Below are positions 53,547 through 62,966 of a stretch of DNA of 64,000 nt, one piece after another. Position numbers and translations under genes: made by a program. Under the pieces are notes generated by a model. The model was not told where the DNA came from, did no database searches, and saw nothing but the letters and a program-made list of their open reading frames with translations. The first letter of the stretch is position 1, and each line of letters begins with the position of its first letter. Origin of the DNA: Paracoxiella cheracis (GTDB lineage Bacteria; Pseudomonadota; Gammaproteobacteria; Coxiellales; Coxiellaceae); NCBI RefSeq assembly GCF_049348705.1, contig NZ_CP186485.1, forward strand, positions 1,922,001 to 1,986,000. Reading direction: 5' to 3'.

Positions 53547-54072
53547 ATGGCGAGGCAAGGACGAATATATTAATAAAAAATGAAGCGAGTAAAACTTGAG
53601 AATAAGATGACCAAGATGTGCGAACAGCTCCCCAAAACCATTTTACATTTCGGATACGAAACGGTGCTGCTTCTTCTGCTTCCTCTGCACCAATATTTTT
53701 AGGCTTAACGAGAATTACTTGATTAGCATATTGAAGCTGAAGATCCGCCAGCGGAATCTCTTCTAGTTTTCCTTCTGTGAAAATTTTTGCTGTTTTATTT
53801 TCCACAGCAAGCAATAAACAATACTGATGATCATGTAAGGCTACAATACAAGGTAAAATACGCACATTGATATCCTCGAAAGGAAGGTCATATGCTTTGC
53901 TAAGAAAATTGGCACGTTCTGCGGCACGCTGAAAAAATTCAGGTGTGAGTTCTTGTCCACGTAAAGGCAGGCCACTAACCAGCGCTTCCTTTGTCATTTT
54001 ACGTGCGTAGATAATAGTAAGCTCTACCAAACAATCAAGCAAAGTGCCTTTTATGGAGTCGACATTGCCCAT
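53547..54072 (-). pseudogene. type I secretion ATPase/permease (LapB/HlyB-like), N-terminal fragment
   Basis: About 175 codons remain from ATG 54072, preceded by GGAGAAAG. The C39-peptidase-like N-terminal domain (ALVSGLPLRGQELTPEFFQR, FLSKAYDLPFEDI, CLLLAVENKTAKIF) and the start of the first transmembrane helix (SYSQVLLASFFINIFVLASP) are visible. The membrane and ATPase domains, normally 500 or more residues, are gone; the frame runs into IS copy D. The degenerate C39 domain, lacking an obvious Cys, fits the LapB class that exports adhesins. Confidence 0.82.
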
Positions 54073-54282
54073 AATGTATTGCTTTCTCCAAGTCCTTTAT
54101 GGACATTTAACGATCAAGTGTTACAAAAAAGCCACAGCTTATCACATATAAAAAAATAATCTAATCGCGCTTCTTTTCAACTATGGAATAACAAAAAATC
54201 AACTGCTATACTACTCTACATGATTTCAAGTTTTTCTCATTAAAGTATAGGCTTACGAACATCTTTAATCAAGGAACCCACC

Positions 54283-54555
54283 ATGAATGACAAATCAGAA
54301 CCCAAAGAAATTCTTATCGACGGATTCGCTGGCGCAGCACTTATAGGCGGCCTTATTCGAATCGACATGATCAAATTAGTACCAAATCCCTCAGATCCGA
54401 ATAAACCTCAAACCAAGGTCGCATATCGCCTCATTGCGAGTCCTCAAGCCTTTCTGCAAGCTAGTAGTGTCATGAACGAACTCACTAAAAAGCTTAAAGA
54501 ATCCGGAATCTTACAACCAGCAAAGGGTGATGCCGGAGACAAAGGCAAAAAATAG
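54283..54555 (+). CDS. small conserved-looking protein of unknown function
   Basis: A 90-residue soluble protein divergent from the type I secretion fragment. It reads GGLIRIDMIKLVPNPSDP and then YRLIASPQAFLQASSVMNEL, a strand-loop-helix pattern somewhat like DUF3467 proteins, but I am not sure. AAGGAACC precedes the ATG. Position suggests it belonged to the secretion locus; no function can be assigned. Confidence 0.65.
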   Translation: MNDKSEPKEILIDGFAGAALIGGLIRIDMIKLVPNPSDPNKPQTKVAYRLIASPQAFLQASSVMNELTKKLKESGILQPAKGDAGDKGKK

Positions 54556-54578
54556 CCTTCTGCTGAAACCTTATCGCA

Positions 54579-56105
54579 TTAGTTATTTTTTATATCAGGA
54601 TAGACAAGGTCTGTGTTTGAGGGCTTTTCCCCTTGAACATTGGCTCTTGCCTGATCGAATTCACAACATATTTGTTCAGACGGTGCACTACCAAGAAGAC
54701 TTACCGTTATGATAGAGAACGTCGCTAATAATGCCCCTGGTATAATCTCATAAATCGCAAACACACCGCCGTAATGAGATAACACACTCTTCCAAACAAT
54801 AGCGGTTAAGGCGCCGACAGCAATGCCTGAAATAGCCCCCATCCGCGTCATACGCCTCCAAAACAGTGAACCGAGAATGACCGGCCCAAAAGCTGCCCCT
54901 AAGCCACCCCAGGCATAACTTACCAACTCTAAGATGGAGTTTTTGGGGTTGTACGCTAACCCTATAGCCACTAAAGCAATTGCCCCTACCATCAGTCGAC
55001 TGATGAAGACCAATTCCGACTGGGAAGCACGACGACGCAAAAAGCGATGGAACATGTCTTCCGTCAGCGCACTCGAGGATATCAATAGCTGGGCCGAGCT
55101 GCTGCTCATGATGGCAGACAGTACCGCAGCCAGTAAAATGCCAGTAACCCACGGCAAGAACATACTCTTAGCCAGCAGCAAAAAAGTACCTTCTGGATGT
55201 AACAAGCCCCGAGTATAATAAGCATGTCCCACTAGGCCAGTCACAACGGCGCCGACAAGTCCAATGAACATCCAGCTCATGCAAATACGCCAAGCTGTGG
55301 GCAATTCCTTCACAGATCGAATCGCCATAAACCGCACTAAGATGTGTGGCTGACCAAAATAACCTAACCCCCAGCCGAGCAAAGATAAAAGGCCGATGGT
55401 GGTCATACCATGCAGGGGCTGTAAATAGCCTGCACCCAACGGCATCAATTGATGAAACGCCTTATGCCAACCACCCATGTGATGCGAGGTGTAAAGTGGC
55501 GTTATAATCAACGCAAAAAACATGAGCGAACCTTGAAAAAAATCGATCCAGCTTATAGCTAAAAAACCACCGAATGCCGTGTAAATAATCACGAACACCG
55601 CACTAATCCATAGTGCCGTGTGATACGACAAATGAAAGGCGCTCTCAAATAATAACGCACCGCTTACAAAGCCCGCGGAAGCATAAACCGTGAAAAAAAT
55701 AAGAATGGCTGCTGCGGTGACAAGGCGAAGCACACGAGTAGTGTCGTGAAAACGATTATCGAAGTAAGCCGGAATAGTGAGGGCATTATTTGCAATCTCA
55801 GTATAGGCTCGCAATCGTGGCGATACCAAACGCCAATTCAAGTATGCGCCGCATAAAAGACCGATAGGCATCCAAATTTGATTTAACCCATGAACAAAGA
55901 CAGCACCGGGTAAAGCGAGTAATAGCCAACCACTCATATCGGAAGCCCCAGCACCTAGCGCAACGATAGGACCACTCAAAGAGCGGTGACCAAGTACATA
56001 ATCAGACAGATCGCGAGTACGCTTATTTGCAAAATAACACAGCGCAAAAATAATAAGAAAATAAATAGAAAGCGTAACTATATATTCGTAACTGGCAATC
56101 TGCAT
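54579..56105 (-). CDS. putP: sodium/proline symporter
   Basis: A 508-residue SSS-family transporter with about 13 membrane helices. PutP features include RTRDLSDYVLGHRSLSGPI, ALGAGASDMSGWLLLALPGA, GWGLGYFGQPHILVRFMAI and the SSSSAQLLISSSALTEDM sodium-site segment. It imports proline with Na+. It is a single gene; 120 bases upstream lies the nested IS copy E. Confidence 0.93.
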   Translation of the reverse strand: MQIASYEYIVTLSIYFLIIFALCYFANKRTRDLSDYVLGHRSLSGPIVALGAGASDMSGWLLLALPGAVFVHGLNQIWMPIGLLCGAYLNWRLVSPRLRAYTEIANNALTIPAYFDNRFHDTTRVLRLVTAAAILIFFTVYASAGFVSGALLFESAFHLSYHTALWISAVFVIIYTAFGGFLAISWIDFFQGSLMFFALIITPLYTSHHMGGWHKAFHQLMPLGAGYLQPLHGMTTIGLLSLLGWGLGYFGQPHILVRFMAIRSVKELPTAWRICMSWMFIGLVGAVVTGLVGHAYYTRGLLHPEGTFLLLAKSMFLPWVTGILLAAVLSAIMSSSSAQLLISSSALTEDMFHRFLRRRASQSELVFISRLMVGAIALVAIGLAYNPKNSILELVSYAWGGLGAAFGPVILGSLFWRRMTRMGAISGIAVGALTAIVWKSVLSHYGGVFAIYEIIPGALLATFSIITVSLLGSAPSEQICCEFDQARANVQGEKPSNTDLVYPDIKNN

Positions 56106-56417
56106 AAATAACCCAAACTTAAACCCTCCTTGTTACGTAAAACTGAAATAAAGAGCATTCGATAGTAGCACAGTCCATGATTTTCTGCATTACGGAAGTA
56201 TTTCTCTGCATCATCGAGTTCAATTGCGGCTTTGTTGCCTAACCTCACGGCTTTGTCTGTGTCGCAAAATTTAGGCGCAACGATAACTCGCCGGCATTCC
56301 TAGCCGTGTCATTTTATTTAACACACCACAACCGATCATTGATTCGATTTTTTGCCGTACAAAATCTCGAGCATGTAACGTACTACCCAATATTCTTTTG
56401 TAGCGTTGAATCGCCAA

Positions 56418-57535
56418 GGCTTTGTTGCCTAACTAAAACATGAACAATCTATGTAATTTTTGCTGTCTATATTATAATCAGCACCCCAGGGTTTTCAAGC
56501 AGAAGGCGGTTCATATGCCAAATAAATATCCAAACAAAAAAGGCTGGACGATTCCCAAGCAGAAATACAAGGTGAGCAATTGGCGTGAATATAATAATGC
56601 ATTACGCAATCGTGCCAATATTGAAATCTGGATATCCGATGATATTATTCATTCGTGGTATGAAAAAGATCGTGTGTATGATGGCAAAGGCGCACCCCAA
56701 AAGTTCACGGATCTTGCGATCATTACCTGCCATGAAATTCGGCAAGTTTTTCGTTTAGCGTTGAGGCAATGTCAAGGGTTTATGAATTCAATTTTCAAGA
56801 TGAAAGCCCTTAATATAAAATCACCGGATTACAGTTGCTTGTCAAAACGGTTAGCGCTTTTAACTATTCAGTCGCCTCGTTACAGGAAAACGGAATCGGC
56901 AGATAAAAGCGTTGTGGCTATCGCCCTTGACTCCACTGGGTTAAAACGGTTTGGCAGAGGTGAATGGCATCAGGAAACATATACATTATCAGCCAAACGG
57001 AGTTGGCGTAAATTGCATATAGCCGTTGATAATAAACATATTATTCATGGTAATGATTTAACGGATCGCTTTACGGCGGATTGCCAAAGCGTTGCAACGT
57101 TATCAAAGCAACTTACTTGCAAAGTGGGCCATGTCAGCGCCGATGGTGCCTACGATAAGAATCCTGTTTATGAAATATTATCAAATTACTTTAAAGGAGC
57201 CGCTATAATAATGCCGCCTGATAGTGATGCTGTTTATGATAAAAATAATCATACACAACGTAATGGTAATGTTAAGCAACTAAAAGCATTGGGCCGAATG
57301 GCTTGGCAACGAATAAGACAATACGGTTATCGGAATTATTCAGAGTTGGCGATTCAACGCTACAAAAGAATATTGGGTAGTACGTTACATGCTCGAGATT
57401 TTGTACGGCAAAAAATCGAATCAATGATCGGTTGTGGTGTGTTAAATAAAATGACACGGCTAGGAATGCCGGCGAGTTATCGTTGCGCCTAAATTTTGCG
57501 ACACAGACAAAGCCGTGAGGTTAGGCAACAAAGCC
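56418..57535 (+). mobile_element. IS903-type copy E (inner), complete
   Basis: A full 1118-base element inserted within the outer copy. The bases on either side (AATCGCCAA and TTCACGCCA) are two distant points of the outer element and do not form a duplication. Confidence 0.92.
56515..57492 (+). CDS. IS5/IS903-type transposase, copy E
   Basis: A 325-residue DDE transposase equal to those of the other copies, starting MPNKYPNKK after AGAAGGCGG. It is the fifth intact transposase gene of this family in 35 kb. Confidence 0.9.
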   Translation: MPNKYPNKKGWTIPKQKYKVSNWREYNNALRNRANIEIWISDDIIHSWYEKDRVYDGKGAPQKFTDLAIITCHEIRQVFRLALRQCQGFMNSIFKMKALNIKSPDYSCLSKRLALLTIQSPRYRKTESADKSVVAIALDSTGLKRFGRGEWHQETYTLSAKRSWRKLHIAVDNKHIIHGNDLTDRFTADCQSVATLSKQLTCKVGHVSADGAYDKNPVYEILSNYFKGAAIIMPPDSDAVYDKNNHTQRNGNVKQLKALGRMAWQRIRQYGYRNYSELAIQRYKRILGSTLHARDFVRQKIESMIGCGVLNKMTRLGMPASYRCA

Positions 57536-57781
57536 TTCACGCCAATTGCTCACCTTGTATTTCTGCTTGGGAATCGTCCAGCCTTTTTTGTTTGGATATT
57601 TATTTGGCATATGAACCGCCTTCTGCTTGAAAATCCTGGGGTGCTGATTATAATATAGACAGCAAAAATTACATAGATTGTTCATGTTTTAGTTAGGCAA
57701 CAAAGCCACAGAGGTAGGTGGAGTTATACACAGGCGATGAGGTATAATTTCCACCGTTGGAGCAAAAACAACGGAATCGAT

Positions 57782-58891
57782 ATGGCCCAGAAAATCATAA
57801 CGCTTTTCCTCACCGCTGCAATGTTATTAGTCATAAGCAGCGCTCAGGCTGTTCAAGTTCGTGGCATGAATACCGCGAATGTGCCGGTGGCCGACCGTTC
57901 GGACCAAAGCTTGCAAAAAGCACTTCAAACGGCGTTTAATCAAGTGTTGGTTAAAATGAGTGGTAATACAAGCGTCAGTACTGTGTCAGCCGTTCAAAAC
58001 GCGTCGTCAAACATCAACAATTTAGTAGTCAGTTACAGTTACTCGACGCAAACAAATGCCGCCGGAAATTCGCAGCTCATGTTGTATGTTGTATTCGATG
58101 GTAGTGCAATGAAGCACCTGCTTAAAAATGCAGGTCAGTCGATTTGGAGCAGTGATCGACCACTGACATTGATTTGGTTGTCTGTCTCACAAGGTGTGCA
58201 AAACAATGTGATTTCGAGTGGTGATTCAAGTCCAATTATTACATCAATCAAACAAGTGACCGAACAGCGCGGCGTACCGATTATTTTTCCGACGATGGAT
58301 CTTCAAGATCAAGCCAATATAGCATCAACGCCGGCACAATTGCCGAGCAGTCAGCAGCTCACGACGTCGGTGCAACGTTATGGTGTGAAGAGTGCATTGG
58401 CAGGTAGCATTATTAATAATGGCAGCGAGCAATTTCAAGGTGAATGGAAATTATTATTAAATGGTACACCTTACGAATGGCAAACGAACGGTATGAGTGT
58501 GGAGCAAGTCATCACAAATGGTATTAATCAAGCGGCGGACATGATGGCTAATCAATTGGCGACGATAGATAGTAAAAATTTACAAAGCACCGTGATGCTG
58601 CAGATTAGTGGTGTTGAGAATCTCGATGATTATGTGCATGTCGTTGCTGCGTTGCGTCGTTTGGCAGATGTATCGAAAGTGACAGTTAATGATATGAGTA
58701 ATGACATTTTATTATTAGAGGTGAATGCGGCTGGTGGTTCTAGCGGCTTAGTGAGTGCATTAAAAATGGTGGATCATTTGACTGCAGAAGCAGCGCCTGC
58801 GGATGTCGGTACGAACCAGGCGAATTTATTTTATCATTATTCAGAAAACACCAATCAACCGATTAACAATGGAAATGACAATAATGGTTAG
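57782..58891 (+). CDS. DUF2066-domain exported protein
   Basis: I choose ATG 57782 (369 residues), where a signal peptide begins (IITLFLTAAMLLVISSAQA). The N-terminal part fits DUF2066 (VPVADRSDQSLQKALQTAFN, QVLVKMSGNT, YVVFDGSAMKHLL). Function is unknown, but the family is commonly encoded right before hda, as here: the two genes overlap by eight bases. The outer IS copy E ends 74 bases upstream and may affect its promoter. Confidence 0.85.
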   Translation: MAQKIITLFLTAAMLLVISSAQAVQVRGMNTANVPVADRSDQSLQKALQTAFNQVLVKMSGNTSVSTVSAVQNASSNINNLVVSYSYSTQTNAAGNSQLMLYVVFDGSAMKHLLKNAGQSIWSSDRPLTLIWLSVSQGVQNNVISSGDSSPIITSIKQVTEQRGVPIIFPTMDLQDQANIASTPAQLPSSQQLTTSVQRYGVKSALAGSIINNGSEQFQGEWKLLLNGTPYEWQTNGMSVEQVITNGINQAADMMANQLATIDSKNLQSTVMLQISGVENLDDYVHVVAALRRLADVSKVTVNDMSNDILLLEVNAAGGSSGLVSALKMVDHLTAEAAPADVGTNQANLFYHYSENTNQPINNGNDNNG

Positions 58892-59570
58892 GCAGTTGAC
58901 ATTGCCCGTTAATTTACGCGACGATGCGACATTCACAAATTTTTATCCCGGCGACAATAATCATCTTGTTAAAGCATTAAAAGCATTATTATCGGGTGAT
59001 GGTGAGCAATTTATTTATTTGTGGGGTGCGCCCGGTGTTGGGCGTAGCCATTTGTTGCAGGCGTGTTGTCATGAGTTTAGTGATCGGCAATGTTCTATCG
59101 TATATTTGCCGTTACGCTCAGAGCATCTAACACCGGAAATATTACAAGGCATGGAAGCTATGCGTTTAGTGTGTTTGGACGATATCGATGCCGTGCTTGG
59201 GCAGCCTCAATGGGAAGAAGCTTTATTGCATTTTTATAATCGCGCGCGTGATAACGGTGTGAAATTAATTGTATCGGGAAACGATCTGCCGCCACAATTA
59301 CCTTGTGAATTAGCGGATTTACGTTCACGTTTGTCCTGGGGATTGGTATTTCAAGTGACGGGGCTATCTGACGAGCAAAAATTATTGGCATTACAAATGC
59401 ACGCCCGTCATCGCGGCATGCATATATCGTGCGAAGTGGGCCAATTTCTATTGCGTCATCTGCCGCGCAACATGACTGAATTATTTAAAGTCCTCAATAA
59501 ATTAGATCACGCTTCACTCGTTGCTAAAAAACGCTTGACGATTCCTTTCATCAAACGCGTGTTGGAATAA
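58884..59570 (+). CDS. hda: DnaA regulatory inactivator Hda
   Basis: The start at ATG 58884 gives 228 residues (MVRQLTLPVNLRD), near the E. coli length of 233; ATGs at 58869 and 58875 are also possible. A clamp-binding type N-terminus (QLTLPVNL) precedes the AAA+ module: Walker A GAPGVGRSHLL, Walker B LVCLDDIDAV, sensor and arginine finger region LRSRLSWGL. With the DNA-loaded clamp, Hda stimulates ATP hydrolysis by DnaA and prevents re-initiation. It overlaps the DUF2066 gene. Confidence 0.93.
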   Translation: MVRQLTLPVNLRDDATFTNFYPGDNNHLVKALKALLSGDGEQFIYLWGAPGVGRSHLLQACCHEFSDRQCSIVYLPLRSEHLTPEILQGMEAMRLVCLDDIDAVLGQPQWEEALLHFYNRARDNGVKLIVSGNDLPPQLPCELADLRSRLSWGLVFQVTGLSDEQKLLALQMHARHRGMHISCEVGQFLLRHLPRNMTELFKVLNKLDHASLVAKKRLTIPFIKRVLE

Positions 59571-59592
59571 TCATGCGTTTGTTTGGCGAGCC

Positions 59593-60756
59593 CTAAAGTC
59601 TTCTCGCACGTACAACGCCTTTAATTGCACGTATTTGCTGAAATACCTCGTCATTAATTTCGGTATCAACGTCCATCATTGTGTAAGCAATCTCATCACG
59701 TGATTTATTAATCATGTCGATAATATTGAGATCTGCATTAGACAATATTGTTGAAATTTGCGCGACCATGTTGGGTACATTTAAATTAGCAATAGCAATG
59801 CGATATCCATCGCCGCGTGGTAACTTTACGGCCGGAAAATTAACCGAATTTCGAATCGTGCCATTTTCTAAATATTCTTGCACTTGTTCTGCGACCATAA
59901 TGGCGCAGTTTTCCTCTGCCTCTTTGGTGGAAGCACCGAGATGCGGCAAACTGATCACGTGCGGATTATTTTTAAAGCGGTTGCAGGGGAAGTCACATAC
60001 ATAGTTGCGTACGTGATTATCATCGAGCGCTTCTGCTAAGGCATTATTATCAACAATCGGCGCACGTGCAAAATTTAATAATACAACGCCAGACTTCATC
60101 ATTTTTAAAAGATCAGCATTGATTAAATGCTGTGTTTTATCGTTTAGGGGGACATGGAGCGTCACAAAGTCGGAGTGTTGGATCGCATCTTTCAGGGATT
60201 CGGCTTGTTGCACGTCGGATGATAATTCCCACGCACTTCGCACCGTGATAGCAGGATCGTAGCCGATGACGTTCATACCTAATTGAATGGCGGCGTTAGC
60301 GACTTTGACGCCGATTTTCCCAAGACCAATCACGCCGAGCGTTTTGCCGGGCAATTCAAATCCTGCAAATTGTTTTTTTTGTTTTTCCACTTGATGGTGT
60401 AATGCTTGATCGTCCCCTTGGATTTGACGCGTATAATCCCAGGCAGGGCAAATATTACGGCTCGCTAATAGCATGCCCGTGATGACCAATTCTTTCACGG
60501 CATTGGCATTTGCACCGGGTGTGTTTAAAACGGGAATACCCAGCGCTGTTAATTTTTCAACGGGAATATTATTTGTGCCTACACCCGCGCGACCAACCAC
60601 TTGTATGCTTTTAGGGATTGGCATGTCGTGCATGTTAAAAGAACGAACTAAAATTGCATCGGGGTTGTTGGCTTCTTGTAAAATTTCATAGTGATCGATA
60701 TGAAAATGAGAAAGCCCAACATGAGAGATATTGTTAAGAACTTGTATTTTATACAT
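59593..60756 (-). CDS. serA: D-3-phosphoglycerate dehydrogenase
   Basis: From ATG 60756 it has 387 residues, the short SerA form with a C-terminal ACT domain. NAD-binding GLGKIGVKVANAA, RAPIVDNNALAEAL and the catalytic His region (SLPHLGASTKEAEENCA) are present; the ACT domain begins near NLNVPNMVAQI. It catalyses the first step of serine synthesis. Its start overlaps the end of the SNF transporter gene by eight bases, which suggests coupled translation. The serB-like gene lies just beyond the transporter. Confidence 0.93.
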   Translation of the reverse strand: MYKIQVLNNISHVGLSHFHIDHYEILQEANNPDAILVRSFNMHDMPIPKSIQVVGRAGVGTNNIPVEKLTALGIPVLNTPGANANAVKELVITGMLLASRNICPAWDYTRQIQGDDQALHHQVEKQKKQFAGFELPGKTLGVIGLGKIGVKVANAAIQLGMNVIGYDPAITVRSAWELSSDVQQAESLKDAIQHSDFVTLHVPLNDKTQHLINADLLKMMKSGVVLLNFARAPIVDNNALAEALDDNHVRNYVCDFPCNRFKNNPHVISLPHLGASTKEAEENCAIMVAEQVQEYLENGTIRNSVNFPAVKLPRGDGYRIAIANLNVPNMVAQISTILSNADLNIIDMINKSRDEIAYTMMDVDTEINDEVFQQIRAIKGVVRARRL

Positions 60757-62107
60757 GATTAAATATTCCAAAAGAACTGAGTAAAATTAACACGATGGCG
60801 ATCGGCGCAAAGTATCGTTTAATCCAACGCCACGTTTTAAACCATCCTGTATTGACGTTCCAACCTAATTGATCGTGGATGGTTTGCGTCGGTAATAACC
60901 AACCTGTAAAGATAGCAATAAGAAGCCCACCAACAGGTAGCATAATCGCTGAGGTTAAAAAATCAATAGCTTTAAAAAAAGTAATGCCATGGATATGAAT
61001 CTGAGAGGCATGGCTAAATGATGCGATGGTGCCAAAACTTAATATCCAACAGGTAATACCAGCTAACATGACCGATTTTGTACGTGAAAGATTAAATTTT
61101 TCCATGAGCCAAGACACTGCGGGTTCAATCAACGAAATCGTCGATGTGAATGCAGCAAATAATAATAAAAGAAAAAATAGCGCGCCAATAATATTGCCAA
61201 AAGGCAAATGACCAAAGGCTATCGGTAACGTTTTAAATATTAAACTAGGCCCAGAGGCAGCCTGCAAATGATTGGCAAAGACGATGGGAAAAATCACCAA
61301 TCCCGCTAGAATTGCGATAGCAGTATCGGAAAAGCACACAGCCACGACACTGCTCATCACCGGCGTTTCATCTGGCAAGTAGGCGCTAAACATGATGATA
61401 ATGCCCATCGCGATATTTAAACTAAAAAAAGCTTGGCCAAGAGCTACGAGTACAATTTTAGGAGTCAGCGCATAAAAATCAGGGCGAAAGAGAAATACAA
61501 CGCCTTGTCGAAAACCGCCGGTTGTCATCGCATATCCTAAAAGCACTAGCATGATGATCACTAAAGCGGGAAACATAATCATGACGGTGCGTTCCAAGCC
61601 TCGTTTGATACCAAATGCAATGACGCCGACCGTCGCAAAAGTAACAAAACTGTCGCTGAATAACATTTGTAAGGGGCTAGATTGTAATTTTTTAAAGTTA
61701 ACAATCGCGGTTAATTCTGTTGCGTGTTTAAAATGTCCTAACAATGCTCGTACAAAGTAGTCAAACACCCATCCTGAAATGACCATGTAATACGTGAGAA
61801 TCAAGAAGGCGGCTAAAACGCTCAACCCGCCCAACAATCCCCAGTATCGGGAGCGATTAACGAGTTTCGCGACATTGGCAATCGAATTGACAGGGTTGCT
61901 TCGTCCAATGCGCCCTAACATGACCTCGGAGGTCATGAGTGGGATCCCGAGGATGATTACAAAGAAGATATAAACAAGCACAAAAGCTCCGCCACCATAT
62001 TGGCCGGCAAGATAGGGAAATCGCCAAACGTTACCCAAACCGATGGCTGCAGCGGCTGTTGCAAAAATAAATGAGACGCGGGAATTCCATCGAATTGGTT
62101 TATTCAT
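60749..62107 (-). CDS. sodium:neurotransmitter symporter (SNF) family protein
   Basis: A 452-residue membrane protein with about eleven or twelve helices. The NSS/SNF signature is clear at the N-terminus (FIFATAAAAIGLGNVWRFPY) with the unwound helix 1 sodium site, and AVSWLME in the later part. Bacterial members import amino acids (LeuT, TnaT type). I start at ATG 62107. The overlap with serA suggests a link to amino-acid supply. Confidence 0.9.
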   Translation of the reverse strand: MNKPIRWNSRVSFIFATAAAAIGLGNVWRFPYLAGQYGGGAFVLVYIFFVIILGIPLMTSEVMLGRIGRSNPVNSIANVAKLVNRSRYWGLLGGLSVLAAFLILTYYMVISGWVFDYFVRALLGHFKHATELTAIVNFKKLQSSPLQMLFSDSFVTFATVGVIAFGIKRGLERTVMIMFPALVIIMLVLLGYAMTTGGFRQGVVFLFRPDFYALTPKIVLVALGQAFFSLNIAMGIIIMFSAYLPDETPVMSSVVAVCFSDTAIAILAGLVIFPIVFANHLQAASGPSLIFKTLPIAFGHLPFGNIIGALFFLLLLFAAFTSTISLIEPAVSWLMEKFNLSRTKSVMLAGITCWILSFGTIASFSHASQIHIHGITFFKAIDFLTSAIMLPVGGLLIAIFTGWLLPTQTIHDQLGWNVNTGWFKTWRWIKRYFAPIAIVLILLSSFGIFNHV

Positions 62108-62162
62108 AATCAATCCATGATTGTTGGTTGGAATCGGCTACTAGTATACAATAACCAGCACT

Positions 62163-62930
62163 ATGGCAATACAGTCTTGGCACTTAAAACACACTATCGA
62201 TGCTATCGTTTTCGATTGCGATGCTACCTTGAGTCAAATCGAGGGCATCGATGCATTGGCTAAAGTCAACGGCGTTGAAGAGCGCGTGCGTTTATTGACT
62301 GAAGAGGCGATGGAAAAAAGGGGTCTCAACAGTGAAATTTATCGGCAGCGTTTGGAATTAGTGAGACCAACGGCATCGCAGTTAGCAGCATTAGGTGATG
62401 ATTATTACGCGCACTTAACACCGGATGTGGATCGTGTTATTCAGGTGTTTCAACGACTTCATAAATCTGTTTATGTGATTTCTGCCGGCATCCAGTCAGC
62501 AGTTGAAAGTCTTGCGGCACGTTTAAATATTCCGAGAGAAAATGTTTTTGCAGTAGCGGTGTATGTTGATGACAATGGAAATTATAGTGGCTATGATCCC
62601 AGTTCACCCATGACGCGCCAACACGGTAAACGTGAAGTGGTTGAGGCCTTAAAGAAAAAACATCAGCATATGTTACATATTGGTGATGGTATGAATGATG
62701 TGGAAGCGGCTGCTATCGTCGAACGTTTTGTCGGTTATGGCGGTTCATACTTTCGAAAACATATCGCATCGTTATGTGATTTTTATATCACATCGCAGTC
62801 TATCACACCGCTGCTTCCGCTGGCGTTAACATTGGAAGAAAGTGAAAATTTAAATGCCTCTGGAAAAAAAGCCTATGAGCAAGGTTTATATCATATTGAT
62901 AACGGTGAAGTGTTCATTAAATTGAAATAG
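62163..62930 (+). CDS. HAD-family phosphatase, SerB-like
   Basis: A 255-residue haloacid dehalogenase (IB type). Motif I FDCDATLS gives the nucleophile Asp18 and acid Asp20, motif II is VISAGI, and motif IV is HIGDGMNDVEAA. The helical cap (about residues 30-85) fits phosphoserine phosphatases, although the usual ACT domain is absent. With serA two genes away it probably completes serine synthesis; serC is not here. It is divergent from the SNF gene. Confidence 0.8.
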   Translation: MAIQSWHLKHTIDAIVFDCDATLSQIEGIDALAKVNGVEERVRLLTEEAMEKRGLNSEIYRQRLELVRPTASQLAALGDDYYAHLTPDVDRVIQVFQRLHKSVYVISAGIQSAVESLAARLNIPRENVFAVAVYVDDNGNYSGYDPSSPMTRQHGKREVVEALKKKHQHMLHIGDGMNDVEAAAIVERFVGYGGSYFRKHIASLCDFYITSQSITPLLPLALTLEESENLNASGKKAYEQGLYHIDNGEVFIKLK

Positions 62931-62966
62931 TGGTAACTGTGTCCCCTAACATCCTTTGAGATTACA

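Larger units (their letters stand above)
56228..57707 (-). mobile_element. IS903-type copy E (outer), interrupted and internally deleted
   Basis: Its left 190 bases (56228-56417) and right 172 bases (57536-57707) are IS903-type sequence on the reverse strand, with both 16-base ends. Between them sits a complete copy in the other direction. Compared with an intact element, positions 191-946 are missing, so 756 bases were lost. Its transposase is destroyed. Flanks TTCAATTGC and ACAGAGGTA do not match. Confidence 0.9.
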
